DNA from: Membranipora membranacea
Lineage: Eukaryota > Bryozoa > Gymnolaemata > Cheilostomatida > Membraniporidae
NCBI GenBank assembly: GCA_914767715.1
Contig: OU612073.1
Location: 18,352,001 to 18,416,000, forward strand
DNA length: 64,000 bases
Direction of reading: 5' to 3'
The position numbers and the translations under genes are program-made. Position 1 is the stretch's first letter; the number at the start of each line of letters is the position of its first letter. Below are positions 38,401 to 49,800 of the stretch, one piece after another. The notes beneath the pieces are model-generated. The model ran no database searches. It was not told where the DNA came from and saw only the letters and a list, made by a program, of their open reading frames with translations.

Positions 38401-40247
38401 ACAGCCAGTCGAGTGTTCAGTCAGCGAATGGGAATCAACCAAGTGACAGTGACAGTGACGTCCATCCGCAAACCCAGACAGTTACTGACCAAGGTAGGTT
38501 GGCATGTTTCAGTTAGATATTAGAGCAAGTTTCAAGTAAATTTATATAGAATTTTGTTTCATCTTAAGGCTCATGACCTGTAGCGCACCAGCGAAATAAG
38601 CCATTCAACCGATCTAGAGAACTTCATCTTCAACTTCGTCTCTTTCTAATCCTTCCTATTGTGTAGTCTATGAATAATGAGTATTCAAATTTAATCCATT
38701 TTTTTGTTGGAAAACTTTTCGATCCCAGAAAGGTTGACCCATTTTCACTCAAAATTAGTGATATTTAGTTAATTTGGTAATCAACAACTTAGAATTGATG
38801 CAGTCAGGAGTGGTCTGATTTTTAAGGGTACAAACTTGTGATCATATTATCCAGGTTCGATTCCCTGCACCGGCAATCATTTCTGAATTGGCACTGGCAA
38901 GCCATTCATCCTAGTATCGTATGAATAGTTTTTACAATTTATAACCTCTGACCCCACAATCATTTTACATCTATATATGCATGCTTTATAACATTCAATA
39001 GAACAAGAATCAGTTAAACCATAAACAAGAAGACACTTTTAATTCAACCTCTCACTATAAGCTACATCCCCATTCAAATGATTCTATGATAATCACACAC
39101 CACATCAGTCCACATTCAACATAGACAACAAACAATAATATCACACTACCCAGGTATATTCGGATCAGGACCATAAATACAGAGGTCTACTGTGTGCTTG
39201 CACGCAGTATAAAAATCCCCTTCTACCTCTTCGAAAAAAGAGTAGCCAGCAATGGGAATATGTTATCTACCCCCTAACGTATAGAAATGTGTGTAGTTCA
39301 ATGGATATTCATAATGTTAGGTGGATTAAAACAATTCACCTACAGCGAATCAAGAAAGGTAGCGTTCACCCTGCCTGTTCAGTTTAGTTTAGTTTTATTA
39401 TCAGATACGATATTCCCATGTGATAATAAAAATGGATCAATTCCGTCTACAACTCGGCAACCTGATACACATTTTTGCATCCCTGGAAGACTTTTGGATT
39501 TTTACCACAATTTGTAAACTTTGATGATTTTATCTTCCCGAATGTTATGATGTCGTCATTTACAAAATGCTTACAAATTTTTGTAGAGAATATTTGGAAT
39601 GGTTTTGCTGGAATGTTGTACGATAACCCAAGACCAGAAGCTAACATCGCTATGTACACAGAGGAACAGTGGATGGACCTAGCAGATCAGGCCTCTCGAT
39701 ATGACAATCGCTCACCAGATCAGCGTGTCTTCACATTCGAAGACAGCACCACTAGTGATCCTTATTACGAGTGAGTTATAAATCTCTTTTCTATCTGCGC
39801 AAAAAAAAAGATGATGAAGAAGATTGGAGAAGTCATTTACAGTCTTAAACCAACGAAATACAACATTGAACTTTTCAGTTTACTACATCCCAATTGAAAT
39901 TGAGTAATTTTGATATGCGAGTGAATATACAACCCATGATCATTCAGAGTTCTAGTTTTATCTACATTCGGAAAGGAAAACTTTTCTACTGAACGTTTGG
40001 CATATCAGTGGTGGAAGAGCAACCTCGATTGCAGACAAAATTGGATTTAACTTGTTGACAATATCAGACCCACTTAGGCAAGAAATAAGAGCTATGGTCT
40101 ACAACTGGTTCTTCGACTTGACTAAATTTGCACGATGCACATTGTTAACTATTTTCTTGATTATATTAATGTCCTATGATCTATAGTGGTATGTTTTCTT
40201 CTAGGATAATATGGCCACAGACACTAAAGACCAACAAAAATATATAA
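20490..40247 (+). CDS. Copy B: pseudokinase-zinc module-caspase-like fusion protein (about 1253 aa)
   Basis: Tandem paralogue of copy A. Eighteen exons join in phase to 3762 nt. The acidic N-terminus (1-190) is shorter than in A and aligns poorly with it. Kinase-like part: VYLLGMQNKFFVPVWAA, LGLDALH, HRDLCVDN (332-339), D351, and D419 in HDWYSYGILILELISEM. The Cys-rich part follows at 562-665. In the caspase-like part SGHG has His774 and MDHC has Cys833, 59 residues apart as in A. The tail carries EIRSILELSSRT and WNGFAGMLYDNPRPE. The last exon encodes IIWPQTLKTNKNI and a stop. No broken frame is seen despite heavy transposon load in the introns, so the gene looks intact. Function is unknown; a signalling or cell-death role is only an inference from the domains. 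Confidence 0.87.
24029..24389 (+). repeat. Left terminal inverted repeat of the THAP-DDE element
   Basis: Matches the complement of 27612-27923 with scattered mismatches. This arm carries an extra block of about 50 bases near 24265-24315 that the right arm lacks. It contains an internal palindrome of CAACGCCTG and CAGGCGTTG, which may be a transposase-binding site. Confidence 0.85.
24768..26810 (+). pseudogene. THAP-DDE transposase, decayed
   Basis: Three exons join in phase: 24768-24984, 25431-25577, 25725-26810. Exon 1 is a THAP domain: MPQCSVPGW at the start, WKPHTHARICPRHF near the end with the CxxH pair. The second zinc Cys is replaced by Trp. Exon 2 has an in-frame TAG at 25460-25462. 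Exon 3 has a helix-turn-helix-like region, then a +1 frame change near 26250-26265, then the DDE core: IVDGTECPID (first Asp), GDEIMSDKGF (second Asp) and HIERIIGLAKA (Glu). The parts in the two frames are otherwise well preserved, so decay is fairly recent. Confidence 0.85.
25239..25252. repeat. Poly-C tract
   Basis: A run of about twelve C inside the transposon. Confidence 0.8.
27612..27923 (-). repeat. Right terminal inverted repeat of the THAP-DDE element
   Basis: About 312 bases, complementary to the left arm, with the same CAACGCCTG/CAGGCGTTG palindrome. ORFs in the arms are mirror by-products. Confidence 0.85.
27970..28612. mobile_element. Foldback element with 9-bp target duplication (643 bp)
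   Basis: Almost the whole element is one large palindrome. It begins TAGCCCTGTTCACACGGCC and ends with the complement. The 9-base sequence CATTGTATC flanks it on both sides (27961-27969 and 28613-28621). The centre has a tandem duplication of about 60 bases containing GGCTAAGTTAAGAAAATTTA. Nine-base duplications are typical of Mutator-like elements. No real coding sequence. Confidence 0.85.
28926..29308 (-). mobile_element. MITE-like DNA element, copy 2 (383 bp, inverted)
   Basis: Same family as 12989-13312, in the opposite direction. Begins CATACATGACAAGTA and ends ACTTGTCAGGTATG. The flanking direct repeat is ACTTAC (6 bases). It is about 60 bases longer than copy 1 in the middle. Confidence 0.8.
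31483..32041 (+). other. Copy B Cys-rich zinc-binding-like module (exons 8-9)
   Basis: CHAC in exon 8, then YQCDDEKCNRFYCQLCYTN and FCPIGKHGTTSSRIG in exon 9. All Cys positions match copy A while neighbouring residues differ. Confidence 0.6.
34095..34325 (-). mobile_element. tRNA-derived SINE
   Basis: Read on the minus strand, the head has a tRNA-like A box (GTGGCTCAGTGGGTAGAGCG, near 34318-34295) and B box (GTGGGTTCGAATCCCAC, near 34264-34248). The acceptor ends do not pair and the anticodon arm is distorted, so this is a SINE head rather than a working tRNA. A body of about 150 bases follows to near 34095. The head lies only about 30 bases before the acceptor of copy B exon 10. Confidence 0.75.
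34351..35953 (+). other. Copy B caspase-like domain (exons 10-12)
   Basis: SYALIFCGDHF, then DRDYCLLIFYSGHG (His774) and LVQCIMDHCFT (Cys833), then WCSEITDWFCRFLRS. Exon 12 runs on, without the breaks seen in copy A, through a second Cys-containing stretch (GCEMCEHIEKHI) to HYHPEGVYFNVFP. Confidence 0.78.
36107..40247 (+). other. Copy B conserved C-terminal region (exons 13-18)
   Basis: It holds VLLTNHGANDS, LVWDSEIRSIL, PNILVHVVHNLFHTHYKHKL and WNGFAGMLYDNPRPE, each closely matched in copy A. No family is recognised. Confidence 0.55.
37487..38176. mobile_element. MITE-like element with TAA target duplication (690 bp)
   Basis: Terminal inverted repeats of about 55 bases begin AGCTGCGTTTACATGTG. 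TAA lies on both sides (37484-37486 and 38177-38179). A 3-bp TWA duplication suits the PIF/Harbinger group. A nearly perfect internal palindrome, TCGTTCACTTGTGACA and its complement, lies at about 37611-37645. Confidence 0.78.
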
Positions 40248-42134
40248 GTTCTGTGGATGCAACTTGTACTCTCAACGCAATATGGGTCACCAAGATGGTG
40301 AAGGCTGAAAAGTGCATCTGGCATATCAGTATAACAGCGATATTTTCTCTTGAGAACATAACATAGACAGTTTTCTGAGGTCTGATTTAGGCCTCAATTT
40401 GGAGTTGTCCTCTCTCCAGTTTGGTACTTTTAACCCATGCCGCATAGGAAAAAACGTGCTGAAAAGAGTTTTAGCTTGAAAACCGCTTATAATAAGATAA
40501 AAATTATTTTTGATTCAGAATCTGCAACATTTTAAACTCATATGGACATAGTTTGGGAAATAATTGTAGTATTTGGATAGTCAATTATAGCATTTTCTGC
40601 CTGTTTTGCGGAAAATTTGGCAGAATCTTTCTTGAGTTTCGTCACTAAAATTTAAGATTTATCAACATTCAAGCCTCGAATGATTTGGAAACTCTGTCTC
40701 ACAGGGTTTTCCATGGTGCAGACTCTGAATCAAAAACCATTTTTATCCCAACATAAGCGGTTTTCAATATAACCCTCTTTCAGCAGGTTTTTCATGTGCG
40801 GCGTGGGCTAAAAGTACCAAACTGGAGAGAGGACAACTCCGAATTGAGGCATAAATAAGAGCTCAAAAAACTGTCTATTATCTAAATATCATGCTCTAAG
40901 GTCACCGATTGAGCCTATACTACATATTGAATAATGTGAAACATTATTTTATAGTCTTACAACTAAAATCTTTTAATGAAACTAAGAATTTTTAGCATCT
41001 TGTCTTGCTCAAACTCGAATGACCAAATATAGACCAATTTTATCCTTTTCTTATACCCTTTTCTGACCAAGCTTGCATTTGTTTCGATCAGACAATATTC
41101 CAACACCATCATTAGATTTGAACATCCATTCTTGTACGTGATTATCAGACCAAGTAGTAGTCATTTTGCACCAATAATGCTATGCAGTGTGCCTCAATGG
41201 GCAAAATTCAGTATGAGCAGAATGCAATATGATAGAGTACTTTTTGCACAATGAGAATATTGTCTGTGTCCGTAGACTTGATATACTTATACTATACTAA
41301 AACATTCTATACTATTAAGTGTAAGGTCGTTTTTTCATATCAAATTTTGCACACTCTGTAGATGTACTTACCTTTATAATGAACTATGCAATATAAAGTT
41401 CTATGTTTGTCCGTAATTGACGCAATGAAGTATATATGCTAATATCTTTATGCTAATTAAAATTGTGCATCACAACTGGCAACATTAATCCCTTATTATA
41501 CACTTCAACAAAGAGCTGGCTTCCAGCCGCCGTGTAAACATTAACCATTTATCATGTTTCAGTGATGAATAAGAAGTAAATTTGAGCCAACATTTTATAT
41601 CTTTCATGGCCAAGTGTATCATATCTTTGAGTTTAAATTTTCAATTTTAACTACTTTCATTATGATTTTATGCCATACTTAATTATTATGTATTTTTGCT
41701 CATGACCCCCAACATCACTACTTACTCTTAGCGTAGCTCATTCAAATTTATTTTTTATAACAAAATACTGAATAAAAAATGAGTGATTTCCAACTCCACA
41801 TACCAACAACTTCATTGGACAATATGTTTAGAAGAAGTCTTGAATTCTGGCATTAAAAGAAATGTTGAGGCTTTGCTTCGGAGACCAGAAATGCACTGAG
41901 TGTTAGGTCTAGTCACTGACATATTTTTGAGGTAATATTATCATACTATCAATATTATCTTTCAAATACACTCCATCAAAGAGAAGAACTTCATTGATAA
42001 ACCATCTAAAGTGCCTTGTATTAAAACCCACCATCCATTCCGTTATTATTCCGGAGAGAGCATATTCATGTGTTCTGGAGACACCATATCACATATTTGG
42101 ATGATGTCATAAGATTTCTTGTTCAATTGTTCCT
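40248..42134. other. Intergenic region between copy B and the GLTP gene
   Basis: Tail-to-tail spacer of 1.9 kb that should hold the 3' UTRs of both genes. It contains the foldback element at 40363-40878. No exon is visible. Confidence 0.6.
40363..40878. mobile_element. Foldback element (about 515 bp)
   Basis: Arms of about 170 bases pair imperfectly. The ends are ATAGACAGTTTTCTGAG and the complement of a near copy, and the arms share CTCTCTCCAGTTTGGTAC. A clear target duplication is not visible. It starts only 115 bases after the stop codon of copy B, so it may lie in the 3' UTR. Confidence 0.75.
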
Positions 42135-45100
42135 TTAAACACATTTGAGCTGCTGGTGATGACTGTATATACTCTGTACTCTGTCATATACTGGTGTGGC
42201 AGCATCTATTAACTTCTTGAGTTGTGCCGTAGCAGTCTGAGGCTCATTGTTAGTGATCCTACTCAGACATTCCTGTAATAAAATAGCAAGTTGACGATGG
42301 GGATCAGCTGTGATAAGATGGGTTATTCAAGAACTACAGTAAAACATATTAAAATATAATATATTAATGACGATACCATAATACAAAATTACTCTGGAAG
42401 ACTAAGAAAGACCCCAATTTTAAATTTATATGTTATCATAGGATTCCAGAATATTGCATTGTGGGATACTCATCAACCTTCCAGTGAATATCACAGGTAG
42501 TTGAAAAAGGGGGACCAAGGTTTATTTCTTTAAAGTTTTATCAAAAGACCTAAACATCAGATGTCGATGATCCATAATATAACCTTATTATTTTGGGTGT
42601 TGAAGTTTTGTGATCTTTATTAAAATTTTAATAGGTTATGATGGCAAAACCATTAAAACTTGGACACAGACAGCTCATCTGAGACGTTTAGTGCGAAAAT
42701 ATTGAACTCTTTCAAATTGGTTTCGCTGGTCAATGGGCTTGTATCTGACAACATGATAAATGGTTGTTGATCTGCATTGGATGATGAAGGTTTTTTGTTG
42801 CAACACACTGGGGCATGTTCTAATTTCCTTCTCAGCACCGAGAGATATCAAGTTTCATGAAATGGATAGGAAAATGTTCACACAGCAAAATTATGTTATT
42901 GTTCCCCCATTCATCCCTGTATTAACTTTGCTGTCGGCGTTTTCTTAAAAGCCATGTAAACGTAGAGATTTAGAGATAAAATTTCTGTAGCAAAAATGCA
43001 ACCTTCCTTAATTGATTTTAGAATAGCAGAAAGTATGTTTTATCACCTCAACGAAATCAAAATCTTTCTAGAAAAGTTTGTATTTATTGAAGTCAGTTTT
43101 TCCTTGTATATTTCTTTTCATTTTCAGCTTAAACCATAACTACACATTCAGCCGAAATTTCGTCGACTTACAGGGTTACAGTTATACACCCTCTGATTTC
43201 AGAAAAAAAATGGTAATTTCTTAAATCAGCTTTTAACCTTCAATCCTGGTCCCTGTCCTGGCGTTGTCTTAAAACACAAGGTCTTACCTTAGTAGTTGGA
43301 AGAGCATTAAAGGCCACACCTGCCATCTTATTGACTAGCCAGCTGTAATACTGCGCCATTGTTTTGTCGAAAGCTTGTTGCGCTACATCGACAGATTTTG
43401 TTTTAGAGTTGGAGTTCTTTAAACCTTTAATAAACTCCAGAATGAAGGCTAAACTTCTGTGTAACAATAACAAGTTCTTTGTCCCAGAATCTTTACCTTT
43501 AATCTGTGTGTAGACAAAAAGACATTAATGGCGTCCTCAAATGCTTTTGACGGGATGTTCAGATGCATTCTCGCTATACAACTTTTACCGGGAATCTCTA
43601 ACAAAATGAGGTCAATCTCACACAAGATGCTGGTATCATCCTGCATACACTGAGAATTTGAGACAAAGCCTCGTTCTAGGACTAGTACATCTCATCTTAT
43701 TATTTCCAACATCCGATTTCACTTCTGACAAATTACTGGTGGCAGATTATTTTTGCAGCCTATCGCTGATTTCGAAGCCTAACGCAAATGTAACCATGGA
43801 AACCTACCTTTTTCTGTATGAGTTTAGCCTTGAATTCATAGCGAATCATTTTATCCACGTGTTCATAGTTTCTTTTATCCTTATCATTTTTAATGTGGAA
43901 CTCCAGGGCTTCAATTGTGTCAATAAGATTTGTCACCACAAACGAGAGAGTAACTCCAAACTTGGATAACAGATTACAAAGCTCTCTGAAGACATCTATA
44001 TAGTACTTGATGTACACCTTTAATATGATGAAAACAGTTGATTAGCATATTTTGTAGGTCATTCAGGTCCCAACGTTTACCAGATGGATCGGAAAGCATA
44101 TTGAGCTGATGTGAACTTAATATTAGTAGTTTGCGTTCACTAGATGCTATCAACATATTGGTACATAGTAGTACTTATTATTTTGACTTTTATTGCTAAA
44201 CGCCTTTCATATTATTTGGCCTTTACTGTAATACTGCTAACTTCAAAAATTTCAGTTCAATTAAATTCAAGTTTTATTTAGCACCTGGCTTTGAGGTACT
44301 GTGCATTTGGTAATGCCAGTATAAACAATCCCTAGTTTTTTTCCGATCCACCTTAGAGCTGTATCGAATGTTCCATCTCATTTATGAATGTTTAAAGTGC
44401 ACTTACATTTGGCTGATGTTTGGAGGTGGATGTGACTGGTCCTGATACAACTGAGGGGGGTACTGAGGTAGGTGAGGCTGCGCCCTCTACAGGAACTATC
44501 GCTGAGCGTGAGTGCTTTTTGATCGATGATGTTCTCTTTGTCTTGCATGCAGATAAGCAGGAGGCGTGTGACTTTTTTGATGTAGGACTTAGTACTTTAC
44601 CAAGAGCCGAAGCAAAAGCTACAATTCAGTGAAAAGTTTTGACCAATTGACGAATATGATAAGACAGATGATATTGTTCAGTTCCATACTTCCACAAACT
44701 TCCACAGACTTTCACAAGTAATTATGAGTTATCTCCTCATGAAGCCGTGAGCTGGAATTAAGACCAGTAATTAGCCACTCTACTCAGTAGACTTCTGTTT
44801 TGGATTCCTCTAACAAAGTTTCGGATCTAACAGTAACAACATGTGTTCCAGCAAAATCATGGCTGAACTTATGTCACCCCACATCATACCAGTCTCGCAA
44901 CAGAAAATGACTGACACACACCGATCTGCATCAGACATACAGAACCGAATGTGGCTATGTAACCAGAATGACCTTGTGGCAGCGTACTCAACTATGACAA
45001 TTGGTTTGTAATATGGAAAATATTGCTGCTGCATAGCCTTGTGGCAGCAACTTTTGCACCTTGTGGATTCCTGGCACTCGAAGCAGTGCACAGCAGTGCC

Positions 45101-46890
45101 AGATGGGTTTTTCCATAAGCAGATGGCCATTTCACAGCGATGTGTTGTGGATTGCCTTCTACGGATACATATTTAGGACAACATCCCAAGCACAGAAGTC
45201 AGCGTTATAGTATTCTGAGAACCTGGCAAAAGGTGCCTTCAGACCACAATGAGATATGTCATGACTCTTTGATACTTGTAGATCCTCCTGTGGCAGGTTC
45301 AAGTTCCAGCAAATGGTGAAAATCTGGCTATTCGATTTATGACACGTATTGATTACCAATAGCCTAAAACATCGCTGGAACCTTCACAAGAAGGAACAAT
45401 TACTCTCCAAGTATCAAGTAAGTATCTGCTAGTCACTTACATGATCTCCTTCGGCTCTGAGAACCCCTTTCCTTCCCAGAATCCTCATGAGGCGATGCTA
45501 CTCTCTCAATGGGTAATGTTTTAGCTGAAGCTTGCCTAGCAGGTTTGACTAAATCTCCTGACCCCTGCCTTGCATTTTGACCCAGTGTACTTTTCTCTGT
45601 AACAAGCAATCGCAATGATAACAATGCAAGATTAAATCACAGTGATCTTTTGCACTTTTCCAGAAATGGTCTTTCCATGTGGATAGCTCTGCAACCGATA
45701 TTTCGATTTGATTCTGTTTTTTTCATTATCACACAAAAAAAAACCTTATTATTGCTCAATGCCCGATAAAGTGTTGATTAAATAGGATAAGTTTTAAAAA
45801 TCAGCAGTAATCTGAAATGGACACACATGGAATTTCTTTGACACGATCTATCATATAGTACAATCAAGTGAGCTGTTGGTCAGATTATCCGGACCAGAAA
45901 TAATCCCCTGCCTGCTAATCAGCTGCCTGTATAGTGATGATTGGAAAAATTGACTACGACAAATTCGATTCAGATATAGCGAACATAGCTGAATGTTTTG
46001 ATGAAAAAAGTATGTTGTTGTCTCTCTTAGAAGAAATAATTGCAGTTTGATTACGATTAAAAGAACTAGAAGAAGGTCTCATTTCATTTTGTGTTACATA
46101 ACCTTTAATTATTTTCAGTAATATTTTGGCTATACTTGAAGACATAAAGAAATTTTAATTTGTTTATCCATTGCTGGCTAGATTTTGATCAGATTGAACG
46201 AGATCACTGTGATATTACTAGCTAAGCTCATGTTCCCCCTGCATTAAAAAACATTGAATATTGAAGTAGAATTTTCATTTCAGGATATCAACATTTGATT
46301 TTTTTTGTAAATTTCAAAATAAATTCCCTCAAGGTGTATGTCACGAATACCAAAACGGCTAATAACTGATGATTGAAACCCTGAACAGTTAATGCATACC
46401 AGCATTTTAGATTTGGTTCGAAATTGGTTTTGATGTATAGCATTTGGTTGTTTTCATGGAGACTTCAATAATGTTCAGGAATTTCTGGTCCTCAGAATGT
46501 AAGGCAACGGTGCCAGCCTCTTTAAAGGTGAAACCCCTATAATTTTTAGTAAAAATTGAATACAATTTCTGGCTCTCAATCCTCGTACCATGGTTGTAAC
46601 ACAGACAACTATTTTGAAGGTATTGGATACCAGTTCTAGTATTTTGGGACCTATTGTAGCCCCTGTAACCTACGGCTTGGGATAGGAGACCTACCTTTTT
46701 GGCCAGATGATTCCGTCGATTTAAACACAGATGAAGGTTTATCCTTTGGATACGCGAGAAGCAGACACTGAATGGTATGATCGATACTGAATCTCTTTTC
46801 CGAGCCTCCTTCCTTTTTCTTTTTTGCGTTGCTCATAGCAGGCGAGGCTGTGGATGCTACAGGTGATTTTGTAGCCTCACTCAGAGTCAT
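42135..46890 (-). CDS. GLTP-domain (CPTP-like) lipid-transfer protein, with an apparent frameshift
   Basis: Six minus-strand exons in phase: 46890-46695, 45596-45441, 44618-44407, 44105-43808, 43503-43288, 42272-42135. ATG at 46890 follows an in-frame TGA. The first three exons (about 188 aa) encode a Ser/Lys-rich, probably disordered region. The last three encode a glycolipid-transfer-protein domain of the CPTP/GLTPD type: WDLNDLQNMLINCF, then FRELCNLLSKFGVTLSFV, YEHVDKMIRYEF, NLLLLHRSLAFILEFIKGL, MAQYYSWLVNKMAGVAFNAL, PVYDRVQSIYSHH. This all-helical fold moves sphingolipids between membranes. Exon 4 is 298 nt, one base too long: the frame shifts at the ATTAAAGGTG near 44017-44024. With one base less the protein would be 404 aa. 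It is either a sequence error or a recent loss of function. Confidence 0.8.
42273..46694 (-). other. Introns of the GLTP gene
   Basis: Five introns. The larger ones (42273-43287, 44619-45440, 45597-46694) hold no recognised element. A 106-codon Cys-rich frame at 44810-45130 (minus) and a 65-codon frame at 43449-43646 (minus) lack splice or family support. Confidence 0.5.
43808..44105 (-). CDS. GLTP gene exon 4, containing the frame break
   Basis: The part before about 44022 reads LNMLSDPSGKRWDLNDLQNM onward in one frame. The part after reads YIKYYIDVFRELCNLLSKFG in the next frame. Both halves match consecutive parts of the CPTP-type domain, and the flanking splice sites are in phase 0. So exactly one extra base explains the break. 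No intron with suitable sites and phase can bridge it. Confidence 0.75.
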
Positions 46891-49800
46891 ATCCCTTCAC
46901 CTCAGACACATTACTATATATGTCTAAATTCTGTTTAGAGCTTTGCTTTTGCTGACTTGAGTATTGAAGTCACACACAGGTCTAACGAAACCTCGCACAC
47001 TCTGTCAAAGTGGTAATCTTAGTATTAACAGTTTTTCAGTCAAGTCAAGCCATCCAGGACAACTGCAACTAAATTGTTTATCTTTTGCCTGTGATCAATG
47101 AAAGTCATTGAGTATTGGGAGACCTAGCTTTGCGCAAGGCTTTATTGTTGTCTTCGCATTTTTCGCCATGAATTTTGATAACAACAAGCAAGAATTATCT
47201 ATGAACAAATTAGTTCGAGTCAGTGTTGTGTAGTATGTAGTCTGTATACTATTATAGTCTCTCTACTATGCTATATTATAATTATAGTCTGTGTGACCTG
47301 TCTTCTTGCAAAAGCTTTTCAATGCTTTTCTAGTCTGAGTACCCCAGACTTTCGCCCTCCGCCCGACGGCCCCCTCATTCAGATTATATTTCAAGCACAA
47401 ATAAAAATTTATATGTATCTTTTCAAGTTGTCTGCTCATTATGCAGGGGAGATAATCCCTAACATGTGTTTATATTGTTCAGACATAACAGAGAGATGTT
47501 TGGATTGAGTCCTATGATTATAACAGGAAAACTTATTCGCATGTCGCGCATGACAGTCCTGCTAACTTTTGCATAGGAAAGGGAACATGTGTTTATTCAT
47601 GATTTGATGCATGATGCTGAATGAATCTATATATATATGCAAAATGTTACACATCTTTCCAGTTTCCACTACATACTTATTGTTGTCATGCACTGTGTTA
47701 CACGTGTTTATATTTAGCATCTAACTTTTACATCAGCAAGACCATCTGCGTGCAATGAAAACACATGGCGACTTCTTGCCATACATCCTTAGAGATGATG
47801 ATGCTGTTTGCTCTGATATAACAGTCAAGAGATATTTGAACTTGCTCATCGAAAAACAAGTCAATCTATGTGATTAATTTAAACAAGACAGTCAAGTCAG
47901 CAAAATCAGTAAACTCGGCGCTTGTAACAATTACATTGAAACTCATAACCAGCCACTCATTGATACATGAATAATTATAGATTTAGTTTTCCAATCTCTT
48001 CTCACTGCTAATAGCTAATAAGATGGTGTAATTCATTATTGATTTTTTGAGAACTGGTTACGTTTGACGTTGAGTTAGTGGATTAACAATTTCAAAACCC
48101 CTCACTGCTTTACACAGCTTTGTTTTCAAGAGTGCTCGCTTCAGAGACATTGCTTTGCCAAAACAAGTGGATAAACGACCAAACAGAGCACCCTTTAAAC
48201 CACCAGGAAATAAAAGCTTTGGTGCCTGTTTTTTAAGAGAACTCGAGCTGGAAGAGCGAGACTTTATCCGTTTACGTGCCGGGCTTGCTCCCCCTAGATG
48301 CACTGCTGCCTATCCACCTCTTATTTCCTGGTCAATGGCAACAAACATAACTGATGAAGCGGCTTAGGAGCTTAAACCATTTCATTAAGATGTTTCTTAT
48401 TCTGATAGAGACCTCTGTGACAGCACATACATAACTTAGTACTGAGTAAGAATTCATGTAACATCCCTGCTACAATTTCATCCTGCTCAGATCCAAGTAC
48501 TGGACAACAGGTGATAGCTTACAGCAGCATTGAGCGATTTGATCCTGAACAGCTCAACAACTAGAATTGTATTTGCCTCCGTGAAAACGGTAGGTAAGGT
48601 AGGCATATCAACCATTTCTCGGTGTTGTGAGGGACGTGTTAAATTTTTTATTCTAAATAATTTTGTTATTGTTGCCTAGCATTACTTTTTTTTTCACTTA
48701 CCATAATGAGTCCAATAACTGTAAACGTGTAGCTATGTTAACAGTATGTGTGCTCAGACTAATATGCTGGTTGAAATCCTAGGCATTGCCTCACATATAA
48801 TGCGACAGCAGTTTGGTCGCCTCCTGCCTTTCTCTGCTAAATTGGTCAACCACAAGAAAATCCCTAGCACCCTGTAAAAACTATGCTTTGAAATAGAGCA
48901 AAACTCATTGCAGAAAAATCATAACTAGCAAAACCGTATAAACCTGACACAATCAGTTCCTGGGCTTACTTGATAAGTGATAAGACAAATGAGACAGACA
49001 GGACAGACATTATAACAACAATGAGACTTTTTGACTCTGAGATTTGGCGGGGGGGGGGGGGGGAAAGTACTATGCATTCTCGAGGTTGACTTAACATGTA
49101 ACCAGCTTAACTTTCCTCTAAGCTGCTATATTTAGTAACAAAAATATTTTTAATTGGATGAAAACAATCTTATAACAATTTGTATGTAGTAATTACTTTG
49201 GCAATACACAATATTGCCACCACCGCTGTTACTATGAATTATGATTTACACACAAGGGAGTAGAAAACCTGAATAAATTGATACTATATTTGTGATGGTT
49301 GCTGTGATCATCATTCATGTGATACAGTTTAAAAATGTATTGCAAGTACCATCTACCAGATACAAAAGACTTTTACAGTGACAGAGTTTCGATTTATTTG
49401 TTGAGACATGTTTCTCAACCGAAAGCTGCATTTCTAGCCTTACCTGTCCATAGTTTTTGAAAGTCTTTGAAGGGCAGTCACAAAGGAAAAATTATTCATT
49501 ATTCATTTTAAAACCGCAATGGTGCACAAAGGTTTCTCAAACCAATGAACTGGGAGTTCATTGCTCAAACCTATGTTAGGATGATAAGCTAGCGATAAAG
49601 GTTAAGTAGACATCTAATGTTCTGTAAAGTGAAAATTACCCTCCTCAAACCTTGTCAGCCATATCAAACCTATGAAAAAAGAGTGATTGGACCCTGTTTT
49701 GAAATGTCAAATAGCTCTCCAATTTCCAGTTTACCACAGCCAATCATTTCCCTCGCCGGGTGGGCCGTCGGGCGAGGGGCAAAAGTCTGGGGGGCTCAGA

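Larger units (their letters stand above)
30626..40204 (+). other. Remaining introns of copy B
   Basis: Twelve introns of about 140 to 2300 bases. Named contents are the SINE at 34095-34325 and the MITE at 37487-38176. The 2.3-kb intron 32042-34350 otherwise shows nothing recognisable, and the 1.1-kb intron 38494-39586 shows nothing. Confidence 0.55.
20490..40247 (+). other. Exon map of copy B
   Basis: Exons (coding parts): 20490-21206, 21602-21687, 22143-22319, 22435-22636, 22904-22997, 30356-30625, 30786-30922, 31483-31618, 31868-32041, 34351-34486, 34825-35166, 35484-35953, 36107-36214, 36604-36761, 37172-37276, 38271-38493, 39587-39770, 40205-40247. All joins agree in phase. Exons 2, 4, 7, 10, 11, 14 and 17 have the same length as their partners in copy A. 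Exon 12 (470 nt) corresponds to three exons of copy A. Confidence 0.85.

Noticed and set aside
43449-43646. 65-codon frame (minus) as an extra GLTP exon
   Set aside because: It overlaps the acceptor of exon 5, is in another frame and would break the phase-0 join that fits the GLTP family.
44810-45130. 106-codon Cys-rich frame (minus) inside a GLTP intron
   Set aside because: No splice sites in phase, no repeat or family match; probably chance.
45936-46013. Plus-strand frame (KFDSDIANIAECFDEK) that resembles the N-terminus of CPTP, with a GTATGT donor
   Set aside because: It is on the opposite strand to the GLTP gene, and the true N-terminal helix is found in exon 4. Likely chance similarity.
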